Source: Paraspadella gotoi (taxonomy: Eukaryota > Chaetognatha). From it: a DNA stretch of 64,000 bases. The position numbers and the translations under genes were made by a program. This document shows, in pieces, positions 43,444 through 55,308 of this stretch. Each line of letters starts with the position of its first letter. Position 1 is the stretch's first letter. The stretch is from assembly GCA_051294375.1 (NCBI GenBank), contig CM119266.1, forward strand, positions 26,989,690-27,053,689. Reading direction: 5' to 3'. The notes under the pieces were generated by a model, which was not told where the DNA came from, ran no database searches, and saw nothing but the letters and a program-made list of their open reading frames with translations.

Positions 43444-46400
43444 GTAAGGTAAAACGCAAAAGGAAGGAAGACCTACAAGGTCGAAAACTTTATGGGGACG
43501 AATATTAGAAAACATTTATTTATTATCGGAAACCTTGTGAAGTAAGCAACAGCGTTTTATACGGCTTCTTTTGGCTCGCGACCTGTGCCGCTCCCAAACG
43601 GCGAAAAGAAGAAGCAGAATCTCGCTTCGAGCCCAAATAACAACATCAACAAAAAGGCAACCTTTACTCTGGATCTCTTCGGTTTCACCTTCAACCGACG
43701 GAAGATATTTCATCTCGCGATGAGGGATAGAGGTGGGAGGGAGAGAGAGAGGGAGAGAGAGAGAGAGGATCAAAAGATTAAAGAGTCAAACTAAGAGGGA
43801 GAGAAGGAAAAGGGAGTGAGAAAGAGACGGGCTAGGATACGAAAGAAGATAGAGTGAGAGCGAGATTGAGTTAAAGGGAGAGCGAGACGAAATTTTTTTT
43901 CTTGTAAAAAAAAAAGTGTCGATATCAGATCTCACGGCTTATAGGCTGCGGAAGAAACCGCTGCCTTCATTAAGGTTCGAGCAAAAGGGGGGCGTGGGGA
44001 GGCGGAAACTCGAGGGTAGCATTTAGAAGAGGTTGGCGGGGGTTGGGATATATTCATGGGGGGAGATGGAAAATGCGGGCGCTCGCTCGACATTGAAAGA
44101 AAAGGTTGAGATTGGGGGGGGGGGGAATTCTGATTTGAAAGGCGTGCGAAGGGGGGGCGGCAGGATTAAGTAGAAATAGATTAGGGGGAAAAAATCCAGA
44201 GAAAAGGGATAAAATAGAAACGAGAAAGACGAGAGAGAGCGAACAGCGAGAGCGAATGCGGGTAAACCAAACCGAGAAAATAATATTAAATCAAATTCGT
44301 AGTAAACTCCGAGAAATATAAACAAACTGATCGAGGGAGAATCGAAAACGCATAATCGGCAGAAATGGGCGCGGAGTCTCCATTCGAGAGAGATAAAGTT
44401 GCGCTGTCAAAGTTGTGGTCAGAAATACGAAATACAAATTTTTTTTTTCTCTTCTCTTGAGCGTTTAAAAAAAAACGACGGGTCAAGTAAATATTTCCTA
44501 AAGGGGGGAGATTGTGTAAACAGAGAGAGAGAGAAAAAGAAAAAGAAAACCAAGATAGGTCAGCGGTAAAAATCAATGCGAAATTCAAAATGTACTTCAG
44601 TGTAAACTGTAAGGACAGAGTTACGGTAAACAGTTAAGGCTCGACAGTCAACAACTTGAAGGTGAGCATATGAAATCCGAGTACCTAAGAGAGAGAGCGA
44701 GGCGTGGCTCTCGACAAAAAGAAGGGGAGCCGGAGAAAGGATTAAGAAATGCCCGGATGTTATAAAGGAAAAAGGGAGAGGCCGACGTTATAAAGGGGGG
44801 AAAGGCTGCCTCGGCTAACGTCAAGGGGCAACGGGCACTAAAATCTTTTAACGAGGCGGAGAATGGTCGTAATGGGAAGCAATGAGGGGTGGCCCGACTT
44901 TGCCCGTTCATCGGTTCCTTCGTGAAAACGGTTATCGGGTTTAAGGAGCAAAGTCGTTGACCGCGAGTCGGGTTGGAGGAGCAAAGTCACTGTTTGTTAG
45001 ATTTCAGGAGTAGAGACAATTCTGCAATCCAATGAACCGCCACAGTCATTGGCAGTTCAGTTTTATCCACATTTTCTTAATTTTAAGAAGGATTCTCCAA
45101 TCCAACGGTCACGATCGGCTTGAGCGTGAGAAGAGAGAGAAAGAAGAGAGAGCATCGAAGGGTTTAAAGAAGCCAAGCCACTGACCGGGCAATCCATCCA
45201 TCCATCCGTCCATCAACCCAACCATAACCAAACTCATTTTCCGGACAAAGGGAAAACGCCTCAGTTCTGCGTCATCGATAGACGTGAAACGGAGGGAAAA
45301 AATCCCCCAACGACCGTCGGACGCGTCCGCGCTGACAGACCGACTGACTCCGACCGGAAGCGTTGGCGCACCACTTTTTTTCGCGTTACGATCACCCCCC
45401 TCCCACACATCTTTCCACCCCCTACCGACCCTTAACTCGGCACCCTCCCTGATTCTCAGATCGTGACGAAACCAATTTACATATTCAATCAAACCCGCAA
45501 AGAATCGTTAACTGTTTACCCAACACTTTTTTTTTCGCTCCTACTTGTTTCGCGCAATAATTCCCTCTTTTTTTTTTCGTCCAGGGATCAGGTTTTTTTT
45601 TTTCTCGCTCTCGATTTTTTTTCCCTGCACCAATTAATTTTTATCACATTTCCTATTAGGCTCGCCGACAATTTTTTTTTCTCCGACCTTCTGGCCTTAG
45701 GAGAAAAAAAAAGCAGCAATCCTTCATCCACTTCTGCAAAATTATTCTGACCACTGAGGCGAAACCATCGACCAGACACGAAATAAAAAACACAATCAGT
45801 AAATCATTGTCTCAAAATAACCAACGATTTTGGCGTAAAAAAACCTGACGACGTTTGCAGAAAATAACGACCTTCGCAACCACATATGAACCCGGATCGG
45901 CGACACTAAACTAATAAAGATTAACAAATTACCGTTACAATCGGCAAAGCTATAGACGACGACATTAACGACAATAACGACGCAACGACGACGTCAAAGC
46001 ATTCGATGACGCAAGGGCGACGACGACGACGGGCGAAAATCTCGTTGGCAAACGCAGACAAATGAACGTCGTTTTGACGAAACTTTAGACAATTAAAATT
46101 TTTGCGTGGGTGACGATTTCTTAACAATTGACGACGACGATGACGACGACGACAGACGTCGTTTATTGCGACGACGACGAAGATCTGACGAAGACGGCGG
46201 GAATTCTTTACGACTCCAAAGGTTGTCGCCCAAAAGAAAAAAAAATGAGAGGAATGCTTAACGAGCGATCGAAAACAATCGAGCGTTGATAACTATTTTT
46301 GTAGGGTCTCTGCATGACAACGACGATGACAACGACGATGACAAGGGCGATGACAAGAATCACTGCGAGGAGAGAAACAATGACGATGACGACAGTGATA

Positions 46401-48129
46401 GCGATAAGACAGCAACGAATAAAACGAGGTCAAATTGTAATATGAGAAATGAAGCGATGTTGAAATAAAAAATATTAAAAAGACGACGACGACGACGACG
46501 ACGTAACCGAGACCGGATGTGATTTGAAGAAATTTTTAAAGAATAACTTGAATTTCCTCACGTCTTTCGGAAAACTAATACTCGGGAGAAATTAGAGGGG
46601 GGGGGCGGAGGGAAAGAACGTCTGGGTGGCAAGATGGAGCTTTGAATGAAAAGTGAAGAGGGGTCGGGGCAGGAAGTCGAAGATGGGGCTTGGATTGAAG
46701 GTGGGTGATATTTAATACACGTACATATATTTGATGTTCCTTGTTTAGGAAATAGAGTAAATTATGACCCAATTGAAAATGGGCTCAACATATCGATTTA
46801 CTGTTGGATTGAATCACAGCTGACATCAAGAAATTTGAAGGAAAACAAAATTGAAATGAAAAAAAAGGAAGGAAGTGAAAGCGGAAATCTGGATGAGATG
46901 AAATTGAAGCGAGGGGGAGGAGGAAGAGGAAGTTGAGGAATGGGAGGAGGAGGAGAGAAGAGGAAAAGAGGAGAAGAAGGGGAGAGAGGAAAAATTAAAT
47001 GGGGAGAGATGACTTAAAGCTAAAGGGGATGATACTAGTCGATGCTGAAAATGAGCCACCGTGAGATACGATATGCCCCAAAGGGGGATAAGAGGTACTC
47101 CGAACCGTCCCAACTCCGCCAACGAGCGCTTCGACCCGATCCATGTAAGCAGTCGGCGTTTCATCGGTCGATGAACAGAGTTTGATGGATTTGGGGTTGA
47201 GGGGACGGACGGATGGGCGAAGGGTTAGGGATTCGACGGCTGATTGGTCGATTCCTCTTTCATGAACCCCGTTTGTGATCGTCGTCGTTGTTATGATCTT
47301 TGAGAGATCGCGGGGATTTTTCGCAATATGGTGTGGTTTGAAGGATCGGGAAGCGAAGGAGGGAGAGGAGGGAGAGGAGGGGGTGGAGGGGGTTTAGAGA
47401 AAGTCCCGAGAGGATTAGATGTACATCAAAGGGAAGGAAAGAGAAAAGGGGGGCGGGGTAGGCGGGTTAAGGACGATGAGAGAAGGGAAAGGAAAATAGG
47501 GAGGGGTTTAAGGGCAAGAAGGGAAGAGAAAAGACCGTACGAGAGAGAAGGGAATAGAAAAGAGAAGGGCGTACTAGAGAGGAGAAGAAAATGAGGAAGG
47601 AAAATAAAACAAGAAAGAAACAAAAAAAGCAGACAGCTATAAAAATGAAACGGGGGGGGGAAGGAAACATGGAAAAGGAAAAAGGCAAAAGGAAGTAAAA
47701 CAAGGGGAAAAAAGGTAACGGGGTGAAAAGGGGAGAGCGAGAGGCAGAACAACTGAAGGGAACGGCTCAACTTCAAAGGAGAAAGAGATTCTTATAACAA
47801 ATAAAATTTCTTCGTCAAAATCGTAAAAATCCACGCGAAAAAGGGAGGAGGAAGAGGAAGAAGAGTACAACAACAACGCAAACTTGAAAGCAAGGACACC
47901 GACAAAGATGACGAATTTGACAAAGAACATGACAAAAACAAATGAACATTTAGGATAATTAAACTTAGATGGTCACATCAAATTTAATATCTCTCTCATT
48001 ATCTCTCTCTCTCTCTCTCTCTCTCTCATTCTCTCTCCTCTAACCGGAAAGAATATTTCGAAAACTCTCTTTAATTTTGCTTTATAGCTGATTTATAGCT
48101 ACTTTGCCGCTGCTTTATTTCTTCCCTGG

Positions 48130-48475
48130 GAGGAAGTTTTGGCTAAAAGTAGCAAATTGCGTGGGATGGAAGGTAGAGGTTGCCCGATTGCCGCGCGAGG
48201 GCGGGAAACGGGCAGAGGTAGAGAGAGGTTGAGTGAGGAAGAGAGGAGGCGGGTTGCAGAGAAGTTACCCGAGCTATGGAGAGAGGTTGCCAGAACGTAT
48301 ATAAGTCGCCAGAGTGGAGACGTAGGCCTCGGAGAAAAGTTGCCCGAGCAGAGGTTTTCGTCGATCCAAGATCAAAAGATCGTTAAATTGTTAAATAAAT
48401 TTTGTTTTCGTCGCAACGAAAACATTAATCGAATAAAGAAACAATTAATACAATTTATTTCTGTCGCTTGACGAA
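48130..48475 (+). mobile_element. Possible solo LTR or promoter-like element
   Basis: A GC-richer block with internally repeated gaggttgcccga/gaagttacccga words contains TATATAAG (48,298-48,305) and, ~90-130 bases downstream, two AATAAA signals (48,394 and 48,432). TATA box, short transcribed stretch and polyadenylation signal in this spacing are the layout of a retrotransposon LTR. No target-site duplication, primer-binding site or internal coding region was confirmed. Confidence 0.3.
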
Positions 48476-48604
48476 TTCCCCTTTTCATCGCCGCCATTTT
48501 CCGAAAGACTTTTTTTCTTGCATAACAAGAGCCGAGGGGCCGTAAAAAAAGGCCGTCTTGAGATCCGCTAATGTCGCTCAAACACGCCCTACCCAGACCC
48601 TTAA

Positions 48605-48607
<3 letters not shown>

Positions 48608-48651
<44 letters not shown>
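48608..48651. repeat. (CT)n microsatellite
   Basis: About 22 uninterrupted CT units, in the intron between two sema exons. Confidence 0.95.
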
Positions 48652-48654
<3 letters not shown>

Positions 48655-49576
48655 ACCCCAACCCTCCCGATCTTTACGCTTGTCCAAAAGGACGACCTTT
48701 GCCCTTCACGATGTCCTTTCCCAACTCGGCGTTTGCCCTTTCCAATCATCGCCATTTTCACTATCTTTTCACTATCTTTCACTATTTTTTCACTATATTT
48801 CACTTTTTGGCACTTTCACTTGCTTTTATTTACTTTTGCCTGATTACACTTGCTTTCACTCGCTTTTATTTTCTTTAATTTAAAATTTTTTCAGTGTTTT
48901 CAATTATATTTTATCACATACATTTTAGAGATCGCCAATTCATTAGTTATTCCATCTACTTTCTCATAGACCAAATTCATCTCGTTTTTCAACTAACTCC
49001 CTTTAAAAAAAAGCAAAACAGTAAATTACGCCTTTCCATCTCTGATGCCAGAAAAGCGGACAAATATGATTTGTCGTCTCTTAAACCAAAACCGATTTCC
49101 CTCTTGCGCCACTTCTCGTCTAGCCCCGCCCCACCCGCCGAATTTTTTCCCCGCCTCCCGCCGTTCCGCCAGATGCCCGCATATTCTGAGCTACTGACCC
49201 CCTCCGAGACCTTTCCACTTCTGTGGCGAAATCTAGCGACGAAAACCGAGGATGACATCGACGGCGAAAAAGAGTAAGGATGACATGGACAAACTAGGAA
49301 AATCGACTGAGAAGAAAAATACGACGAAGACGAAGGCGATTCGGACAATGATTACTGATCGCATGTGTCAAATTATCAAAGGATATTTAAACATTTCAGC
49401 GAGTTTTGAAGTCCTCTATACAGGATTAAGTTTGGAGTCTTTGAACTTATAATAAATATTGCAACCATTTAAAAATTCAATAGAAATGACTGGATTACCT
49501 TATGAAGATGGCGAGTCTGTAAGCCAGTAAACTTGACAAACTCGCGCCATGCCCCTCACGAAATCACAAATCTCAC

Positions 49577-49736
49577 CGGTGTAAGTGACTCCGACCATGA
49601 GGACCCGCTGCCCGTTGGGTCCCGGCGAAACGAAAGCGAAGGTGGAAGAAGTTTCGTCGTTGCCGACGAGCGTCTCGTTGCGAACAATGAGGATGCGATC
49701 GCTGATGTTGGAGAGACGTCGTAGTTCGCACAATCC
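49577..49736 (-). CDS. PlexB: Plexin-B exon, sema domain
   Basis: This 160-nt exon lies between acceptor ccatccgcag and donor TACACCG/gtgaga, phase 0 at the start and phase 1 at the end. It begins GLCELRRLSNISD, matching the plexin block G[IV]C..RRL that follows SLYQ. It then has a VGNDETSSTFAFVSPGP segment, like the plexin-B pattern VAANDxxxSTVAxV, and ends in a strand RVLMVGVTYTG, like plexin LFVGRGYTG. The preceding exon ends exactly at the SNLYQ boundary, so the two join without a gap. The next residues expected, the short P.ISSRSL-type strand, are not in this exon or in the next one found, at 40.8 kb. Confidence 0.93.
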
Positions 49737-50149
49737 CTGCGGATGGAAAAGGGGAGATGCGATCAATGAAGTGGCGTTTGTTGTTTGCAAATTCGGGAGG
49801 AGTCATTTTATATACAAAGGTAAGTTTATATAGACTTCAGTGATAGGGAAGTCAGGTACAATGGGATCTAATACGTTAAATAGACTGACAGAGTCTTGAT
49901 TGAATGATTTCGGGTTACAGCGATATTATTTATTTATATTTTTTTACAGAATTTATCACTATAGTAAAAATTAGTCCCCAATATGCTAGTAATTTTTTTC
50001 TATCTTTGTTTTTTGAAAAATCGATCAATAAGTGCTTGCAACTCATCAAAATTAAAAAAAAAAAGACTTTTTTTTCATTAAAAAAGATCGATATCTTATA
50101 AAAGATCAGTCAGAATAAAATTTAACCAGCGACAATCTAGTAAGAGGAA

Positions 50150-50225
50150 TGTAGGCCTTAAACCCCCATACCCTGTCCAAAGTCATGTGCAAGATTGCTT
50201 AATACTTATTATTTATATTGATTGG
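50150..50225. repeat. Diverged copy of a dispersed repeat
   Basis: ttaaacccccataccctgtc and caaagtca...gcaagattgctta correspond to ttaaaccaccaaagcctgtc and caaagtcaggg-caagatagctta at 42,467-42,510 and 43,287-43,330. The preceding agagtcttgattgaa at ~49,890 also matches the unit, so the family may be longer and interrupted here. Confidence 0.5.
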
Positions 50226-50558
50226 ACCGATTTCATAGAACGCGGAAACAATATTGACGTCGCTAAGACTCAACCTTAACATGAAGTAACTACTACATTT
50301 TCGGATATAAATCAAAATTCACATTTTCTATCTCAACGTTTTGATGACATGCTAATACTTTCAGTCCCGCTTGGTAAAAAAAAAATGGCACGCGAAAAAC
50401 TGTCCTCGTGAAAATGCTTCCTGAACAGTGAACACCGAACAATGCAAAATAACACTGCACACCTGAGCAAAGAGGAAAGGAAAAAAAGGAAAAAAACAAT
50501 TCGCTTCTTTGGAGCGAATGGCTGAGTTTCGACAGTGCGAGGTCTTTCCTATTCAGAA

Positions 50559-50589
<31 letters not shown>

Positions 50590-50932
50590 GTTCAATCCGA
50601 CCCTCTTCCCCCCCACGGGTCTCTTCCGGTTTAGTGCGTACTGCGTACGGACGGCGACGAGCGAATTACGCGCAATGACGGCGCAGTAAAAGAGATTCGT
50701 CTGCCCCGAGGACGGAAAGGGGGCGTGTCGGATTGGGGACACTGGGGGGATGTGTACGGGGGGTGGAGGGGGAAAACAAGGTGAAGGAAGGAAAAGAAAG
50801 GAAGAAAAAGTAAAGAGAAAGGATGAAGTAAGTTGAAGGGTAAGGACGCTAGACAAGACGAAAAAAATTATGCGCAACGAAGATGCAGTAAAAATCGGAG
50901 AGAACGCCGACGCAAGAAGGAGAAATGGTAAA

Positions 50933-50936
<4 letters not shown>

Positions 50937-50989
<53 letters not shown>

Positions 50990-50992
50990 GAG
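50937..50992. repeat. (GA)n microsatellite
   Basis: GA array with one C interruption, followed by a second interrupted GA stretch at 51,030-51,060. Confidence 0.95.
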
Positions 50993-51238
50993 AATTTACG
51001 GTTTGGCAACGGGAGCAACCGTTCAGAGGAATGGAGAGAGAGAGAGAGACAGAGAGAGAGACGAACTGAAGTACCGGCATGGGCGTGGCGTGGGCGGAGA
51101 ATAGGAAACAGCAGGTGGAAAATGACAAGGGTCTAAATTTAATGTAGCGTCGGGAGAAAAAGAGAAACGTCGGACGATTTGTTCGGCTGAATTATGAGGA
51201 AATGGGGCGAGACCTCAGTCGGCCAAACGGATTTTTTT

Positions 51239-51268
51239 AGTTGCGCCGCGCTTACTCGCGGAGCAACT
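51239..51268. other. Perfectly paired hairpin with one mismatch
   Basis: AGTTGC pairs with GCAACT and, after one G/A mismatch, CCGCG pairs with CGCGG around a cttact loop. A GGTC/GTCG repeat follows (51,285-51,310). It may be the end of a small inverted-repeat element. Confidence 0.5.
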
Positions 51269-52424
51269 CTATAAGTCACTTTTTGGTCGGTCGGTCGGTC
51301 CGTCGGTCTGTCACATTTACGATTTACCTATAGTTTTTGCTCATTTCTTAAGATAGGAAAAAACCTCAAATTTAAGGGACTGCTAGCGCCGCCTTCAGAG
51401 CATGTCAAATACACGGGCAAAAAAAGTTTTTTAATCATGTCATATTATTTGATAAAGGAAATACTGCGTCACGCAACACATTGGAATTACCGTTCTTGTT
51501 TTTTTAATTTGAGAAAATCTTGAAAGAAAGAAGGAAAAAAGGGTGGAGCCTTTCGATTCGCTCATGATGAAAACCGGATGAAGGAATAAGAAAGTCATTG
51601 TTTGAAAAAGTTTAATTTCTTAAATTCGTTCCGTCTTCAGCGAAAGAGGAAGTTTGCTTCAATCAGTTGACAGATTTTTGTGGTCTTTTTTAACGAAATT
51701 TCGTGTCTTTAATTGGTAGATTTGTTTTCAAAGATGTCAGTTGTTTTTTCCCCTCGTCAACTACTGTTCAATGTGTTCAAATCATAGAAAAAAAATAGAA
51801 AGATTGCAAACTAAGCCGCAGTCTGCTCACGCGACGCTGATGCGCCTTCTTTCCACGCAATTGTTTATCCCCCTCGCCGAAACGCCGCTTCCCACCAACC
51901 AGTCTCTCTGGCCAGTAGCCACTGTCCTGTCCGCTCACATCCAAGGCCCCACCACCATCCTCCCCCCTCAAGGACCGTTAACGTCACCAAGTTTGCGACG
52001 AGAGGAGGAACAACTTTTTTTTCTTATTTTCATATTTGACTTTTAAGATTTTCTCTCCTCAGGACGAAGAGAATATTAGGAGCGTTAACCATCCACGCGC
52101 ACATCTCAAATTCTTTCGAGACGAAAATGTATTAAATTATATTATGCCTCTATATTTCTCTCCCTTCTTTCGTTCGTTTGCTTACTCTCTATCTCTTTAT
52201 AACCTAAAACTCTTTCAATCTTCTTTCCTACCATCTACTATACTTCCCTCGACTTTCTCTCTCTCTCCCCTTCTCTCTCTCTCTCTCTCCCTCTCTTTCT
52301 TTCTTTCTATCTCGCAAGGAAAATATCGGATTCTCTCTTCGTTGAAAAATACACACAAAAGCCCAAAATTATTATATTTTTTTTATCCGAACAAAACTGA
52401 ATCGATAACGGAAAGGCTTTCTTT

Positions 52425-52427
<3 letters not shown>

Positions 52428-52474
<47 letters not shown>
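52428..52474. repeat. (CT)n microsatellite
   Basis: About 23 CT dinucleotides, one of the longest uninterrupted runs in the window. Confidence 0.95.
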
Positions 52475-52479
<5 letters not shown>

Positions 52480-55076
52480 ACAGCCGAATTCATTCTAAAA
52501 ACCTCCGCATTAATATAAAACACTGACCGCACGGACTCCCCGCATATAAATTTCTCTTTTTCCACGGCTCAAACCTCGTGAGATTTTTTTTGGTGCCCTG
52601 ATCGTTTCCCCCTTTCCCCTTAAAGTCATTTTCAACCCCCCACACGACCCCCCCAACGGCCACGCCCCTCTTAAACCCCACCCCCCACACACAACAAACC
52701 TTCAGTCTCGAACCGAAAAAAGGAAAAAAAAAAGGAAAGTCGTCGACGGCTCGGACGACTCGTCTTTCTCGCATTTTTATTCAGATTTATTCATGACGAA
52801 AACGTTAAAGATTGCCACGTGTCAAAAACGCTGATAAAGAAAAAGAGAGATAGAGAGAGAGAGAGAAAAAGATAAGGGATGGACCGTGAGAGGGAGAGAG
52901 ATGGAAGAAGAAGCAGAAAGCTTAAAGGAGAGAGAGAGATATTGAAAAGAAAATATAAAAATAGAGAATTAAAAAAAGCAAGGGCGCCCGTCTCTCTCTC
53001 TCTCTCAGCGTTGATTTATGCCATAAACCATCAAAGTCTAGAGCAAACCTTTTTTTAAAAAAAAACCTAAAAAAAAACCAAAAACGGAGCTCACCTTTTT
53101 GATATATTTTGAGAGCCTCGATAAAATCCGGGAAAAATTACACGTTTTTTCTCAGAAAAGCTTTTATAAATTTATCCATATCTAGTATCAGGGATAAAGA
53201 TAAAAATACAATATATTTTTATATTTAATTCCGTATTTATTTTAAGTTACTGTTAGCAAAATCAAGTATAGCCAGATAAATTAAGGATTAACGCCCAGCT
53301 CTTTAAAGAACGCTCGGGCAACCTCTGTCCTTTGGCCAGTTTATTTCCAACTTTACGGTGCTTTAAAACGAATTACCTGTATTTTGCCGAAATCACGCGG
53401 AAATTTATTACGAAAATATTTTAAGTTTAAGCATCGAAGGATTTCACCGAATTCTTTACGTCTAATTAATTTCAGGTTTTTTCTTTCCGCGCCGCGTTAT
53501 TTCTGCGGGAATTTTTTTCTATCTGAGCTCTCTCTCTCTTTCTCTCTCACAATCTCTCTCTCTCTCTCATCTTTACATAACGGATGCGGCCTCTGGCGAC
53601 AAAACAACGACCTGCGGCTACTCTCGCCCCTCTCAATCGCATGGCGCGTGTTATAAAGGGGAGAGCGGAGATGGAGTGTGTGGAGAAGCAATCTGTTTTG
53701 TGGGGTGGGGTAGGAGGTCGGCGGGGTGGAGGTGCCAGAAGACGAAATCGTAAATCAAAACAAAAAAATAACTGTCGCGGAGATAAACAAAGGCCTGAAA
53801 ACAAGAAAAAAAAGAGATAGATCTAAACAGAAAGGAAAGAAAAAAGAAAATAGAAACTGATAAACAAAAAACAAGAAAAGTAGCGCAAATAAATCGTTCG
53901 ACCTCCACTATACCAACCCCACCGTCGACACCCCTCCTTTCTCAGGATTCTAGGAGTTGGACGGGGGGCGGGGGAATAGAAAGAGTGTTCCGAAGTTTCG
54001 GAAAGAGAGGGGGGTGGGGGGGTCGTCGGTTTTGACCCCCGGGGTTCTGACCCTCTTCCAAAGGCGGGAAGAAAAAAAAATTAAAAAAAAACTCTGGGAA
54101 GAATTTTTTTCCATCGCGAGTCTCATTCCTTTTATATTTACTATTTTTATTATTTTTTTTGTTAGTTTTTTTTTCATTTTTGTTATTTTTTCGGGGTGAG
54201 GAAAGAATCGCAAAGAAATGACCCGATTCAATGGAAAATCCCCTCAGAGGCGACGGGCAAACGACGGCTGCCAGCGTGGGCTGCTGCGGGGTGCTGAGTG
54301 AGGAACGCTGCTGGCGCGCCCGGAAAGAATCAATCTTGATTTAACTATTTTAAAACTAACTTTAATAACTTTATTACGTTTGAACTTTAAAACAATGTTA
54401 TTATTAGTCAAAAACGTTTAATATTTTTCGAGAATTAAATCGAGATTTTAAATATTATTTAAATCATAACATTCCGAAAAAAAAATTAAGATCAAATAAA
54501 AATAATAAATTGAAAGTGGTGGGAGGGAGTGGGAGGGGCCGGGGAAGCAAAGAAGGCGAGGTACACGAGGGAGAAAAATGAGGTTTTGGTGAAACAACAG
54601 AAATATAATTGACGGCCATGATGACGAAGATAACGAGGAGAAATAAGGGGATGATATACGTAAGATTGACGTCGCCCACGGCGGAGAACATCGAAAAAAT
54701 AAGAGGAAAAATTCCATTTCGTTTTTCAAAAAAAATAAAATGTTGTGCGCGCGATTCACTCGGTTTTTTGCTTCATTGAGAATTGGGGTCGCGGGAAAAA
54801 CGGGCGACCCTGAGCCTTGCAAGGGGGGGGGAGAGTAAATGGAGTGAGGGGATGTCGAGCGTTAGGGTAGGGAAAGGAAAATGGTGCAGAAATATGTATT
54901 ATGTATGTGAAAGTTAAATACGAAAATTCTAAATGTCAATTATGAATAACATGCCATCAGAGGACATTAATTTGTAAAAAAAATTAATTTTATGTTCTTC
55001 AATTTTCGCAATAAGCTATATTTATATATAGTACATAAAATCGAAAAAATTCAAAATAGGCTTTTATTAATTTTGA

Positions 55077-55308
55077 TTGCAGATTTGAATTCCTCGTCAA
55101 AAGTTGAAAATATGAAAATATGAATCATTTTTGAAAATTCTTTCATTAAGTGGGTTAAAAATTAAAAAAACTATATTTAATATATAAAAAGTTAATTTTC
55201 AGTTTAAAATATAGCTTTTTCTAATTTTTGACCCACTTAATGAAGGAATTTTTCAAAAAGAGTTATATTTCTTTTTATCAGCTTTTTATGATGAATCCAA
55301 ATCTGCAA
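55077..55308. repeat. ~230-bp foldback (MITE-like) inverted repeat
   Basis: The arm 55,077-55,180 (from ttgcagatttgaattc through ttaagtgggttaaaaatt) pairs with 55,205-55,308 (through aatttttgacccacttaa to gaatccaaatctgcaa), with a ~24-base A/T loop. By eye about 80-85% of positions pair, with small bulges. Both arms are ~104 bases. This is the shape of a foldback transposon/MITE or of a transcribed long hairpin. No transposase is nearby. Confidence 0.8.

Larger units (their letters stand above)
40853..49576. other. Intron(s) expected to contain one more short sema exon
   Basis: The plexin sema fold requires a short stretch between YTG (49.6 kb) and GISKGTEF (40.8 kb), normally carrying a P.ISSRSL-type strand. 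No exon with both good splice sites and similarity was identified. Contents are the duplicated ~795-bp unit around a 25-N gap, GAC/GATGAC arrays (45,960-46,500), purine-rich sequence (47,330-47,720), CT tracts and an LTR candidate. Confidence 0.55.

Noticed and set aside
45229-45266. Candidate for the missing sema exon (LRRFPFVRKMSL on the minus strand)
   Set aside because: Phases would fit and the acceptor has a polypyrimidine tract, but the donor (TTG/gttatg) is poor and the peptide resembles the plexin P.ISSRSL strand only weakly. The frame just upstream reads VSRSVSADASDGRWGIFSL, also suggestive, but lacks an acceptor in the required phase.
47070-47110. Second candidate for the missing sema exon (VPLIPLWGISYLT, minus strand)
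   Set aside because: Phase-compatible, but there is no polypyrimidine tract and little similarity.
49252-49452. Plus-strand ORF of 66 codons and the overlapping minus-strand ORF at 48,989-49,348
   Set aside because: No domain; the minus-strand frame lies near a plexin exon but does not contain the missing sema segment in any frame.
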